Below are positions 50,401-61,610 of a DNA stretch of 64,000 bases, piece after piece. Position 1 is the stretch's first letter, and each line of letters starts with the position of its first letter. Origin of the DNA: Clitoria ternatea (Eukaryota > Streptophyta > Magnoliopsida > Fabales > Fabaceae); the NCBI GenBank assembly GCA_037962975.1, contig CM075671.1, positions 14,121,001 through 14,185,000 on the forward strand. The letters run 5' to 3'. Both the position numbers and the translations under genes were made by a program. The notes below the pieces were generated by a model that ran no database searches, was not told the origin of the DNA, and saw nothing but the letters and a program-made list of their open reading frames with translations.

Positions 50401-52905
50401 ATCGAAGACCTACGCCAAGTATTCACCCGTTTGAGAGAATTTAACATGAGGCTAAACCCGATGAAATGTACTTTCGCTGTCCCTGCTGGGAAGTTCTTGG
50501 GTTTCATGTTAACTCAACGTGGTATTGAAGCCAATCCAGGGAAATGCCAAACGATTCTAGACATGCAAAGTCCAAAGAATCTCAGAGAAGTCCAATCCCT
50601 GAATGGCAAAGTGGTAGCTTTGGCACGATTCATGCCAAAGATGGCTCATAGATCCCTCCCTCTGTATAAGATTCTGAAAAAGTCCAAGAAATTCGAGTGG
50701 GGATAGGAACAAGAGAAAGCATTCCAAGAGCTTAAGAAGGTGTTGTCCAAACCTCCTATTCTCACAAAGCCTGACCCCGAAGATACACTCATCCTATACT
50801 TGGCTATTTCAGATGAAGCTTTGGGCGTTGCCTTGATAAAAGAAACTCCTGACGGACAGAGACCGGTCTATTTCACTAGCAAAACCTTACAAGGTGATGA
50901 AATCCGGTATCAAAAAATTGAAAAGGCCGCCCTCGCTGTTGTTTGGGCCTCTCGACGGCTGCGTCCGTACTTTCACGCCCATCCGATCATAGTGAGAACG
51001 GATTTACCACTCCGCTCTGTTTTGATTAAGCCCGACCTCGCTGGGAGGATGATCAAATGGTCTATCGAACTCTCTGAGTTCGATATATCCTACGAACCCT
51101 GAAGCGCCATTAAAGCTCAAGTCCTGGCTGATTTTATTATGGAAATGACAGGGACTGATCCAGATTCCCCTTGTGTCCATTGGACCATTTATGTTGATGG
51201 TTCATCGAACCAAAGAGGCTCTGGAGCAGGTGTAGTTCTAGAAAGTGATGACGGAGTACACCTGGAAATCTCCCTTCGCTTCAATTTCAAAACCTCCAAC
51301 AACCAAGCTGAGTACGAAGCTTGTTTGGCCGGACTGAGAGCTGCAATTGACATCGGAGCTTCTGAGGCGACGCTCTGCAGCGATTCACAACTGGTGATTT
51401 CACAAATCTTAGGAGATTATCAGGCTCGTGAACCTCAACTCCAATTATACTTGAACTGTGTCAACGAGTTGAGAGAGAAATTCTCGAAAATGGAATTCAA
51501 GCATGTTCCACGCGAAGAGAATACTAGAGCGGATATACTCTCCAGATTAGCAAGCACCAAATGACCAAGTAGCACAACTACGCTGGTTCAAAGCACACTA
51601 ACGTCGCCCAGCATTCCTCTTTTCCCTTCTCTAAATGCCATAATGACAAACTCTCTTTACGGAGATACATGGATGGCCCCCTACATCCGTTATTTGGCCG
51701 ATGGACAGCTGCCTACAGATGAGAAGGAAAAGACGAGGATAAGGAGGGAATTACCATACTTCACTATGATTGATGGTAATCTTTACAGAAGGGCGCTTTC
51801 TGTGCCCTATTTGATTTGTCTCAAGGAGAATGAGGTGCAAGACGTAATGGAGGAAGTGCATGGAGGACAATGTGGACATCATGCCGGAGGAAGAAGCTTA
51901 ATGCGAAAAATCCTCAGGGCTGGATACTGGTGGCCCACGATGAAGCAGGACTCCATTGACTTCGTTAAAAAATGCGATGCTTGCCAAAAATTCTCCAACC
52001 TTCACCACACACCAGCGGAAGAACTCTTCACATCCGCTGTTCCATGGCCCTTCTACCAATGGGGATTGGATATTCTGAGCCCCTTTCCAACTGCTCCTGG
52101 GGGCATCAAATATCTCATTGTAGGGGTCGACTATTTCACTAAGTGGATAGAAGCAGAGCCGGTGGTACATATTACTTCAGCCCGAACTCGTCGTTTCATG
52201 TATGAAAACATTATAACACGGTTCGGGGTCCCAGCACGGATTGTCACAGATAATGGCACCCAATTCACGGATAGAAAATTCACAGATTTACTTGAAGGGT
52301 TAGGAATAACCCAGATATTCTCATCTATTGAACATCCCCAAACTAACGGCCAAGCTGAAGTGGCCAACAGGGAAGTGCTGAAAGGACTAAAGAAACGCCT
52401 TGGTGAAGCCAAAGGCGGATGGACAGACTAGCTATGCCACGTCCTATGGGCATACCGGACAACGCCTCATTCATCTACTAACGAATCCCCATATCGCCTG
52501 ACATACGGGGTAGAGGCAATGATACCCGTGGAACTGCAGATTGCTTCCACAAGGGTCAAATACTTCTCTGAAGCGTCTAATAATGCTAATTTGGCGTCAG
52601 AAATGGATGTCATACAAGAACTCAGAGAAGATGCATTTGTCAGGGACCAAGCTATCAAAGCCAAAGTTGCTCTCCGATACAACAAGCGAGTTCAATCAAG
52701 GACTTTCAACGTCAGAGATTTGGTTTTGAGAAAAGCAAGTATAGGGAACAAATTTGCTCATCAAGGCAAACTAGCCCCAAACTGGGAAGGCCCATACAGG
52801 GTATCCGAGGTTACTGGCAAAGGCTCTTACCGCCTTGAGAACCTTGATGGCACTCCAATCCGAAATAAGTGGAACACCCAAAACTTGCGCATCTACTATA
52901 GCTAG
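47434..52905 (+). pseudogene. Tat gag-pol polyprotein, single frame with eight in-frame stops
   Basis: One frame runs 1823 codons from ATG at 47434 to the TAG at 52903. Premature stops end at 47616, 48063, 48576, 49170, 50706, 51102, 51564 and 52431; no frameshift was found. Domains: Gag core (residues about 150-310) and KYCDFHEQNGH (a one-zinc-knuckle-like segment); protease with DQGSS in place of the usual D(T/S)G (Asp 584); RT with IDYVDLN and YIDDI (Asp 977/978); RNase H (about 1115-1210); a second RNase H of the archaeal type starting YVDGSSN (1253); integrase with a His-His-Cys-Cys zinc site (His 1476, Cys 1514) and a D-D-35-E triad at 1546, 1606 and 1642. No chromodomain follows. Apart from the stops, all catalytic residues checked are present. 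Confidence 0.93.
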
Positions 52906-53088
52906 CTGTTGGAACAATACACATTCTCCTATCCTCATTTTTGATTGAATACTGGAGAAATTATTTTCCCAGCTACGCTTTCATTGTAATTCTTATTTTT
53001 GATTTAATAAGAATCTCTCACAACAATTTAACTCTTTCGAGTTTTTCTTATGCTGTGATTTTCAGTTTATCCGGCGTACAAAAACGTA
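52906..53088. other. 3' flank of pol
   Basis: Short non-coding stretch with tttgatttaataagaatc, a possible polyadenylation region, leading into the hairpin repeats. Confidence 0.4.
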
Positions 53089-53225
53089 TTCAGGACGGAT
53101 GATCTCAACTACTTATTCTGTGGTTGACGATGCAACTCCTCGAATATGTGCGGCGCACAAGAGCATACTCAGGACGGGTGATCACAATTACCCATTCCGT
53201 AATTGACGATGTAACTCCTCGAGTG
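53089..53225. repeat. Two hairpin repeat units downstream of antisense gene A
   Basis: Units begin TCAGGACGG at 53089 and 53169 and end ACTCCTCGA. The inner arms are CAACTAC/GTGGTTG and CAATTAC/GTAATTG around a 6-7 base loop. They are members of the family at 57847-58595. Confidence 0.85.
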
Positions 53226-53235
53226 TGTCTAAGTA

Positions 53236-53720
53236 ACTGAAGGCCCGGATTGTAGGATTAAACCGAACTCTGGGTACGGTTAGTAAGTTTGGCTGAACAC
53301 CGGTGAAGACCTGGGCTGTAGGATTAAACCGAACCTCAGGAAATGGGTTGTAGGATTGAACCGAACCCCATTCTAAGAACGGTAAAAGGGTAGAACCCAA
53401 CACCGTATTGAAGGCTTGGGCGCAGTAAGCTGGTTCTTCTTCAAGACCACGCTGAACCCCAAGTAACGGGCGCAGTAGGTTCAGGACTAGCCCTGATCCG
53501 AACCCCGTGTTGAAGGCTCGGATTGTAGGATTAAATCGAACTCTGAGTACGACTAGTAGGATTGACCGAACGTCGGTGAAGAATTATCATTGGGTAAAAC
53601 CAAAAAACCCATTGAAGAACGGTTAGTAGGATTAAACCGAACACCAAATACGATATGGATTGTAGGACCAAACCAAACTCCAAACGCAACAAGTAAGTTA
53701 TACTGAACTCCAAATTAATA
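53236..53720. repeat. Repeats of TTGTAGGATTAAACCGAAC
   Basis: Around seven imperfect copies of (t)gtaggattaaaccgaac(t/c)c, each followed by a different short tail (tgggtacggttagtaag, tcaggaaatggg and so on). Spacing is irregular (about 30-100 bp). No equivalent array is seen beside the other two gene copies. Confidence 0.8.
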
Positions 53721-54527
53721 CTCTCTCTTGAAGTTCCTTATTTGGAAGTTTTATAGCTTTAAACTCTGAGTCATCAATTCTTCAATTGAAGTCTGACTCG
53801 CAAACTCCGACCCAAAAATAATTCATTCGGGTATGCCACAATCTGAGGCATATTCACCCGGAACCTTTCAGTCGGAAGTATTTATATTCGCAATCGTCAA
53901 GCAGAGGAATCTCTACCCGAAATCCTCACTCTCAAAAAACTCTCACGTGGAAACATCACTCAGAGTTTGTGCAAAGTACTGCTCACCCAATAATACTAGG
54001 GGACAGTATTAATAGTCAAACGAATATCTTGGGGAATGAATTCTTACTGAAACGATCTCATTATCACTTCCCCTCAAGATTAACATTACAAGTCGTTCTC
54101 ATGACAATAGCATGTTTACCCACAACGGCTATTCTTTATCATGGTATTTACGACCAAAAGGCCTGACCTTTGAAAAACAAAATATGATTTCTACCAGGCT
54201 TTTATTACTCACATTTGACAAAAAGATGCTCTATCTCTCCTGTCAAATCAAGTCTTTGGCTATCAAAACACCTATACATGAAAAACGATAGTTATATACT
54301 CCTATCCGTTCTTCATCTCGCATGTACAAATCCGGAACGATGATATTATATTATCCGATATTCATTACTTAAATCCGGAATGACTCGATACACATGCATA
54401 TAAAGGCAAATCGTTCTTTTATTGATTAAATGAATATTACATGAAGAAATTAGTCCAATAATCCGGAGCTGATCCCGGAACACAGCAAATTTGAATCAAT
54501 AAAAAGAAAAAAGAAAAAAGGAAGGCA
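53721..54527. other. Non-coding 3' flank of antisense gene A
   Basis: No gene is seen. A few CACTCNG-like words occur at 53930-53960. The minus strand has AATCAATAAAAG near 54415-54430, a possible polyadenylation signal about 100 bp past the gene's stop. Confidence 0.45.
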
Positions 54528-57091
54528 CTAGTTTTTGCGGCTTGTATCTCCTTCCTTCCCTTTGCCTTTACCCCTGGTCTTGCCTTTATCCGCACTGGGG
54601 TCCGTTCCTGTACTTATGAGCTTAAGAAGAGAAGGTCCCATTGATTGGCCTTCAGGTAAAGGAGCAAACTCGTATGGCGTGTCTGGCGGACTCTCATGAC
54701 GGTTATTAACAATGGCCACCAGTTTCCCTTGATGAAACTCATAGAACGGATCAATACCATTCAAATTAAGTTTCACCTTGGGATTCCGGTATTGAACTTG
54801 ACGAACAGCCAACCCGAAGGATTCCTTGACTGCTTGGTCACACATATCTACAGCCTCGTCAAATTCTGCTTTTGTGTTCGCCAACTTTGAGAGCAGCTCC
54901 TTCTCCTTACACGACCAATCTTCGGTTCCTCGAGAATAAATAATCTTGACATCCTTAAGCTCTTCTTCCAGCTTTGAAGAGCGTTCCTTCTCCTAGCAAA
55001 GACCGGAATGGAGGTCGGAATTGATTTTTTTTTTTGTCAGCAACCTGGGCCTCCAACTCCTTGGCAAGGTACTTCAATCTGGCAATTTCTTCATCCTTCT
55101 TACATCCTTCCTCTTTGGAAGCTTCTAATTTACCTTCTAGACGGAGGATGGTCGCCTTGTCCTTAGCAGCAGCAACGCTAAGATCGTTAACCTTACCAAC
55201 TAACAAGCTGAGCCTCTCATTCTCTTCTGAAAGCTTGCGAACCGATCTCAAGAGCCGGGATAATTCTGCCAGGTGCTTCTGTCCGGCATCGCAAGCTTTG
55301 GTTACTTCATCGCTCTTCAATGAGGGCTTCAGCTTATACGGAGTTTCAGGAACGCCCTCAGGAACAGAACCCTCGTATACCAAATATTATGCAAGACCGG
55401 AATTACTTTGAAGAGGGTGAGTAACTTTGGGTGCAAAGTAAGTTGTTATTGGCTTTGCACCATAAGTGATCCCATCGCCTGGGGCATCCGGAGTGGATCC
55501 TGCATCCAGAGCAGACCCTTCCACTATCTTTCCCTTTGAAAGCTCCAGATCAGTACCCTCACTTGAAATTTTTTGTTTTTTGGGAGAGGGTTGACGATCC
55601 GAGGTCTTGGAGGAACCGCGTTTTGTCTTTTTCTTCTTTTCTCCGACCTTCTCAACCGCAACCCCCTCAGATCCGCCCTCAAGCAAGGGGATATCGTCAC
55701 CGGCAGATGAGGTTAAAATGATAGTCTCAGCTGTAGCTTTCTTCGAATTTCGTTTCACTTGAATGTCATTTTCAGCTGCTACGGAATTCACTCCAGCTTT
55801 GATCCCCTTCAGTTTTTCCATCTCTGGTGACACAGTTTCAATTTCAACTGCAAAACCAAACAACATGGTTAGAAATCAGAGACTTCAAGGCATGATACGA
55901 TAAAACATGAAAAATAGCAGGAAAATTACGCAGATATTCCTCGCGGGTGGACCACGATCCTAACAAACGCCTGCAAGAGAAAAATTGGTGCGAGGCGGTG
56001 TAGGATTGAAGGGCGGAAAGAATAGAAACTGAAGACGGGCTTAGTTCATCCTCCTCAGTGTAGTACGCCTGGGAGGTCAACAAAAAGTGCTCATGCGTCC
56101 AAGCCACTGGGAACTTCGGAATCCCATCTACAGTTAACCAAAAAATTGGCTCATCAGGATAAACACTGATCTTTGTGAAATAAGATTTGAATGAACGTCC
56201 ATCAACTTTGGCGGAGTTAGTGTACGCCTCGAAGTTGATGATCTTGGAGAGAGTCTGGAGGGATATCAAGCTCACTCCCCCCTTCTCTTTATTTACACGA
56301 CGGACCACTTGAGCAAAGTAGAAAAGCATGGCCACCGTCGGTTTGAAGTTGAAGTGCTCCCCAAGCACTTCAAGAGAACGGACTAACCCCCATCCGTTAG
56401 GGTGAAGCTGCGAAGGGGCGCAGTCTAAGAATCTCAAAACCCCCATCTGAAACTTTGTGAGGGGAAAGCGCAGGCCAAGATTCATAAATAAAAAGTCATA
56501 CATATACAGGGACCTATCGTCCGGAGTATGACAAATCCGATCCGATGGCAGCGGAGCTAACACCATAAAGCATCTTCTGTATTTATCCTTCTTGAAGACC
56601 GTAAAACGCGGTTCCAACTCCGCTCCATCCTCCCGAGCGTGGACTAATTCCGTTTCATGGAATTCCTCAGCCACCCAGCTGAATGGGCGTTTCTTTTGGA
56701 ATTTCACCCAGTCAATCCGGTGTGCAACCACGTTACACAGCCCGGAGGCTGTCTTCAATATATACTGCTGAGAGGGTGCTTCCCCTCCAGACGATCTTCC
56801 CCCAGTCGCTTTCTTCACCACCATTGTGAAAGCTTTTACACTGCGGTAAAAATCCACATCGTCAGAAACATACAGGTCACCACTCTCAGCACTCTCACTA
56901 GAGGAGGATTCTGAAGAGGGTATAATCGCCCTTCGCCTCTGATACGGCGACGCCTCCCTCTCTGAGCTTAGTGGCTTCGATTGGAAGACCACTGGAATCC
57001 TCCCACCACGAACTGTGGGGTTTCGATTGAAGGCCCTTCCTCCTCTTCCTCTAGGGCTAATACCACTAAAACTAACACCTTTCCTAGACAT
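54528..57091 (-). pseudogene. Antisense extra gene, copy A (aORF type), two exons
   Basis: Runs opposite to gag-pol, from ATG at 57091 (MSRKGVSF). Exon 1 is 57091-55930, the intron is 82 bp (GTAATT...TTGCAG), and exon 2 is 55847-54528. Exon 1: an Arg/Gly-rich, then Ser-rich N-terminus, then the conserved core RFTVFKKDKY, YMYDFLFMNLGLRFPLTKFQ, HPNGWGLVRSLEVLGEHFNF, INFEAYTNSAKVDGRSFKSY, PKFPVAWTHEHFLL. Exon 2: Lys/Arg-rich stretches that could act as nuclear signals, a long Glu/Lys coiled coil, then ESFGLAVRQV, DPFYEFHQGKLVAIV, PLPEGQSMGP and a basic tail. Breaks are one stop (55387-55389) and a frameshift in the poly-A run near 55025. The core resembles the 'putative gypsy-type transposon' domain; the molecular role is unknown. 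Antisense ORFs here are known in Tat elements. Confidence 0.85.
55848..55929 (-). other. Intron of antisense gene A (82 bp)
   Basis: The donor is C|GTAATT and the acceptor is TTTTGCAG|TT, with a plausible branch site TTTCTAAC. Splicing joins EEYL to EIETVSPEM in frame. The splice signals exist only on the antisense strand. Confidence 0.8.
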
Positions 57092-57750
57092 TTTCAGATA
57101 TTGAAACGAGACACAAAGTATGGAAAGAAAGTGGTTACCTAAGGATGGATGAGGATAGTGAATTAAGATTCACAAAGACAGACACGATAATCTTCTCGAA
57201 ACTTTTGCAGAGGTTCGTCAAGAGAATTAGAAGAAATGGTAACTGAGATTGCCAAATATGCCTTTTTCAGGGCATGAAAATTCAAATACCGACTCAAGGT
57301 ACCTGTCGTTTACCCTCAAACGACTCCCCGTTTAGAGGGTTAAAATTGTCGTTTTTAACCCAAAGGCGCCAAAATGCCATCGTTTCATCACAGAGCTTTC
57401 TAAATGGGCCTATTAAATCCAAATTCTAGGCCCAATAAGCCCCTAAGTGACGGTTATTAAGACTTGCGCATTTAACGCAATAATGGCTCGCCCACGTGAG
57501 TAAAGACATTAAATGTCCAATCATGGGGAACGTGGCCACCATTACCCGAATACCAAGGGTTGCGAAATTCGATAAACTTTTGAGATTCTCATTATACTAA
57601 TCCGCCCTCAAGCGATCCATTACAACGGAACCTTGTCCTCAGAGCGGATATTTACACATCGGTACGATTCCGAAATCCAGACATACTACGATCGATATAG
57701 CTCATATGAGCAAATCTACTAATTCCTCACATAAGCTAGGGGGCTAGTAG
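57092..57750 (-). promoter_or_regulatory. Upstream region of antisense gene A, with G-box and relict polypurine tract
   Basis: Contains CACGTG at 57493-57498, about 400 bp before the ATG, in a block (gacggttatt...gcccacgtgagtaaa) that is also present upstream of copy B. At 57731-57750 it ends in ataagctagggggctag, which matches the polypurine tract before the 3' LTR (cacaagctaggggac), but no LTR follows. It is inferred to hold the promoter of gene A. Confidence 0.55.
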
Positions 57751-57846
57751 AATACTGATGGTCTCTGATTTCGGATACGAAAATTGAATCCATACGATTG
57801 AGAAGCATCCATCTCAATCTGCACTTTTATGATTGGAAAAATGTCT

Positions 57847-58595
57847 CCAGGACGGATGATCTCAATCACCTATTCTGTGATTCGATGATGCAACTCCTGG
57901 TACGAACAATTCCAATCATCATTCCAGGACGGATGATCTCAATCACCTATTCTGTGATTCGATGATGCAACTCCTGGTACGAACAATTCCAATCATCATT
58001 CCAGGACGGATGATCTCAACCACCTATTCTGTGATTCGATGATGTAACTCCTGGTATGAACAATCTCATCATCATTCTTACGATGGAAGCTGTTGAAAAC
58101 TGAGAACTATTCACTCAATCCGTACTCCTACGATTGAAAAGCGTCTCCAGGACGGATTATCTAAATCACTTAATCTGTGATCTGACGATGTAACTCTTGA
58201 TGTTGTGTACTGTTCCAGAACGGATATCCTCAGTCACCCATTATGTGATCTGACGATGTAACTCCTGACGTTGTGTACTTGCCCAGGACGGATGATCTCA
58301 ATCACCCATTCTGTGATCTGACGATGTAACTCCTGGCGCCATACACACCTCAAGGACGGATGATCTCAATCACCTACTATGTGACCTGACGATGTAATTC
58401 CTGGTGTCGTACACATCCCCAAGACGGATGATCTCAATCACCTATGAAGTGATTCGACGATAAAACTCCTGGTACGAACAATTCCCATATGGAAATCTTT
58501 GAAAGTCAATCTGCACTTTCACTCTCGAGTGGTATTCTCCCAGGACGGATATTCTTTATCACCTATTCTGTGATACAATGACATAACTCCTGGCG
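57847..58595. repeat. Hairpin repeat array downstream of antisense gene B
   Basis: Units begin CCAGGACGG or a variant near 57847, 57924, 58001, 58147, 58215, 58282, 58351, 58419 and 58539. The first three are spaced exactly 77 bp apart, the later ones about 68-146 bp. Each unit can fold: outer arms CCAGGA / TCCTGG, inner arms AATCAC / GTGATT around a 7-base loop (ctattct). The unit at 58539 has TATCAC/GTGATA, a paired change. On the strand of gene B this lies behind its stop codon. Confidence 0.88.
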
Positions 58596-59090
58596 TAGAA
58601 AAACTCCCATCATTATCCTTATGATGAAGGACTCAAAACACCACTTTCTTACACCTTTGCAGTTCCCCAAACTTGGAACAATACTCTTACAATGAACGAC
58701 ATAGTTTTCTCCAGTGAGAATAACATGAATAAATTACAGTCATCCGTCCTGTTACACCACTCTACTAAACAGCGGATCGACCCATCTTTCCCCAAAAGAA
58801 TTAAGGATCATGCCCCAAAGACAGGCACCTTCTTCTTAATACACACTTGGGGACATGTATATATTTATCCGTTCTAAATTTTATTTGTTGTTTAATCTTC
58901 CGAGGCAGTTGTTTCAATCCGACCTCAAGGTTAATCATACAAAACGGATTAGCAACGATTTAAATATACATGAAACGACGAAGATAAATTTCTTCAATCA
59001 AAATTCATTCATTGAAAGTGAGATTACATATAATAGTTAAAAGCCGGAGTTGATCCCGGTACACAACTATACTTATAAATGAAAACAAAA
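58596..59090. other. 3' flank of antisense gene B
   Basis: No gene is seen. On the minus strand CAATGAATGAATTTTGATTGAAG (59000-59022) resembles the sequence behind copy C and may be the gene's polyadenylation region. Confidence 0.45.
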
Positions 59091-61610
59091 CTATGGAGGA
59101 GGAATCTGTTCTTCAGTTTTCTGTGCCTCCTCAGCACCAGGCTCTTGTGCCCCTTCCTTTGGAACCTCCACAGGAGTCTCCCCTCCAGGAGCCTCAGTCC
59201 TTTCTTCAGAAGAGGGAACCTCAGACACAGGAAAGACATAATCCGGTCCCATAGTTTGACCCTCAGGAAGAGGAGGCAAACCATACAGGGACGTTGGGGG
59301 ATCTTCGTGACGACCATCCACCACTGCGACTAACTTTCCTCCATGGAATTCATAGAACGGATCCATTCCATAAAGGTTAAGTTTCGCAGTGGGGTTGCGG
59401 TAGAAAACTTGGCGTATAGCTAGGCCGAAGGATTCTTCGACAGCCCGGCTGCATATTTCAACAGCTTCTTCTCTCTCAGTTTTCGCTGTGGCCAATTCTC
59501 CCCACAACTTGGTCAGCTCCTCACTAGATCTTTCGGACTCCGCTTTCCTAGCCTTCAGTCCTTCAATCTCAAGGAGGAGCTTCTTCTCCCTTTGAGACCA
59601 CTCCTCAGCAGCAGCTTTATTTTTATCCTGGCTGCTACGGAGTTCTTCCTCCTTCTCTGCCAGTTTGCCTTCCGAGCCTTTGAGGTCGGCTTTAAGCTTG
59701 AGATTCTCTTTAGTCATGATATCTCCGAACTCCTTAGACTTGGCAAGACGATCTTCCATCAGCTTGATGGTGGCTTTGTCTTTCCCTGAAGAAAGCTTGA
59801 GTTCTTCTAATTTGTCACTCAACTCTTCAACCTTATCGACGTTGTCAGCCAACTCGCTGACTGAGGAAAGCATTCCAGCGAGTTCGGTTAACTGCCACCT
59901 TCCGGCCTCGCACGCTCCTTTAATTTCTTTAGCACTGAGCGTAGGCCGGAGTTTATACATTGGTGGTGGAAGAGTGGCTGGAGTAGAACCGTCATAGGAG
60001 AGGAAGGGGGTGAGAAACGAGTTGGTTGGGTAAGAGGTTGGCTTCGCCCCAGAAACCCCGGCAGCAATTCCTTTACTTCCAGAGGGAGCAGCAGCTGCTT
60101 CCGAGGTTTCAACAGGCTTATCCTCCGGAGTTCTGCGCTTTTTGGACGGGCCTCCCACTGAGTCATTCTTAATTTTTCTCCTTCTTTCAGTTACCGGGGG
60201 CTGACCCGTGGCTGCGCCAGCATCGGATGAACCGCCCTCAGCCAGTGGAATATCCCCTTCCGCATCCGAAGTCAAGATGATTAACTCAGGACGATCCTTT
60301 GTGGAGGCCCTGGGCTTAACTTCATTCTCACGGGCAATGGATTTACCCGCTGCCTTGAATCCCTTTAACCTGTTCATCTCAGGAGTCTCTTGTTCTATTT
60401 CACCTGCATGAACGAACACAAAATATTAGCAACTGCAAGATATTCTGTAAAGGAGAAAAGGTGAAATAAAATGATAATTACGCAAATAATCATCCCGGAC
60501 TCCGCTTGAGCTACTTAACAAACGCCTACATGAAAAGACGTGACGACGTGTAGTGTGTGATTCGAGTGCGAACAACACTCTCGACGTTTCAGGAGACAGA
60601 TCGGATTGATCAGTGTAGTACGCGTGGGAGCTCAAGAGAAAATGCTTATGGGTCCAACTCAATGGAAATTTATCGACGCCCTCTTCATCCTTCCAAAATA
60701 TTGGTTTGCCCTTCTTAATGGAGATGCGAGTGAAGTAGGTCTTAAACGACTTCCCATCAACCTTGGCCGAATCAGTATAAGACTCAAAGTTCACAAAAGA
60801 ACAGAGAGTTCAGAGTGTCACTAGACCAACTCCGCCCTGCTTATTCGCCCTTCGAACTACCTGGGTGTAGTAAAAGAGCATCGCTACAGTTGGCGTGAAA
60901 TTAAAATGTTCACCCAAGACCTCCAAGGCGCGGATGAGGCCCCAACCGTTGGGATGAAGTTGGGAGGGTGCACAGTTCAGAAACCTCAAAACACCCATCT
61001 GGAGTTCGGTTAATGGGAAGCGGACACCCAAATAATGAAAGATGAAGTCGTACATGTACACTGAACGATCGTTGGGGACGAAATGGCATATCCGCTCTGT
61101 CGGAAGTGGTGCGCAAACCCTATACCACTTCTTTGACTCTTCTTCCGCATTGAGAGTGAACCTCGGCTGAATCCGGGATCCTTCCTCATCCGCATGACGG
61201 GAGGCCAAGTCCTTAAATTCACTGGACACCCAACAGAAAGGCCATTTGGCCTGAAGCTCCTCCCAATTCAGCCTCGAAGCAACAACGCTATAGAGACCTT
61301 CGGTTGTCTTCGAAATAGCAATATCTCCAGAAGTTCCTTCCCCAGTGGCTATTTGGATTGTCTAAACCAAACTCCTTAATCTATGATAAGAAATAATATG
61401 TCGTCAGAAAGTTGTAATCATTACTCACTGTATTTTAAAAGCAACTACAATCAGAGGACGACTCTGAGAAGGGAAAGATCACTTTCCACAGTGAGTAAGA
61501 TCCCCTTTCTGAGCGACACGACTCAGTCTTAGGAAGAATCACAAGGATTCTTCCCCATGACTATTAGGGTTACGAGAAACTGATCTCCCCCCTAAATAAA
61601 GCCTACTTTC
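59091..61610 (-). pseudogene. Antisense extra gene, copy B (aORF type), two exons
   Basis: A diverged second copy of gene A in the same orientation. Exon 2 (60403-59091) is fully open for 437 residues: acidic start, KKRRT-type basic cluster, a coiled coil of about 170 residues, then ESFGLAIRQVFYRNP, DPFYEFHGGKLVAVVDGRHEDPP and PPLPEGQTMGP, and a Glu/Pro-rich tail. Exon 1 (from about 61610 to 60482) keeps RSVYMYDFIFHYLGVRFPL, HPNGWGLIRALEVLGEHFNF and FPLSWTHKHFLL. It has a TGA near 60812 where copy A has Gln, a TAG near 61363, and a scrambled N-terminus in which only GRSVSRNP and SESSSD match copy A. The intron is 78 bp. Exon 2 is better preserved than exon 1. The function is unknown. Confidence 0.83.
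60404..60481 (-). other. Intron of antisense gene B (78 bp)
   Basis: The donor is C|GTAATT, identical to copy A, and the acceptor is TTCATGCAG|GT. The join reads DDYL-R-EIEQETPEM in frame. Confidence 0.8.
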
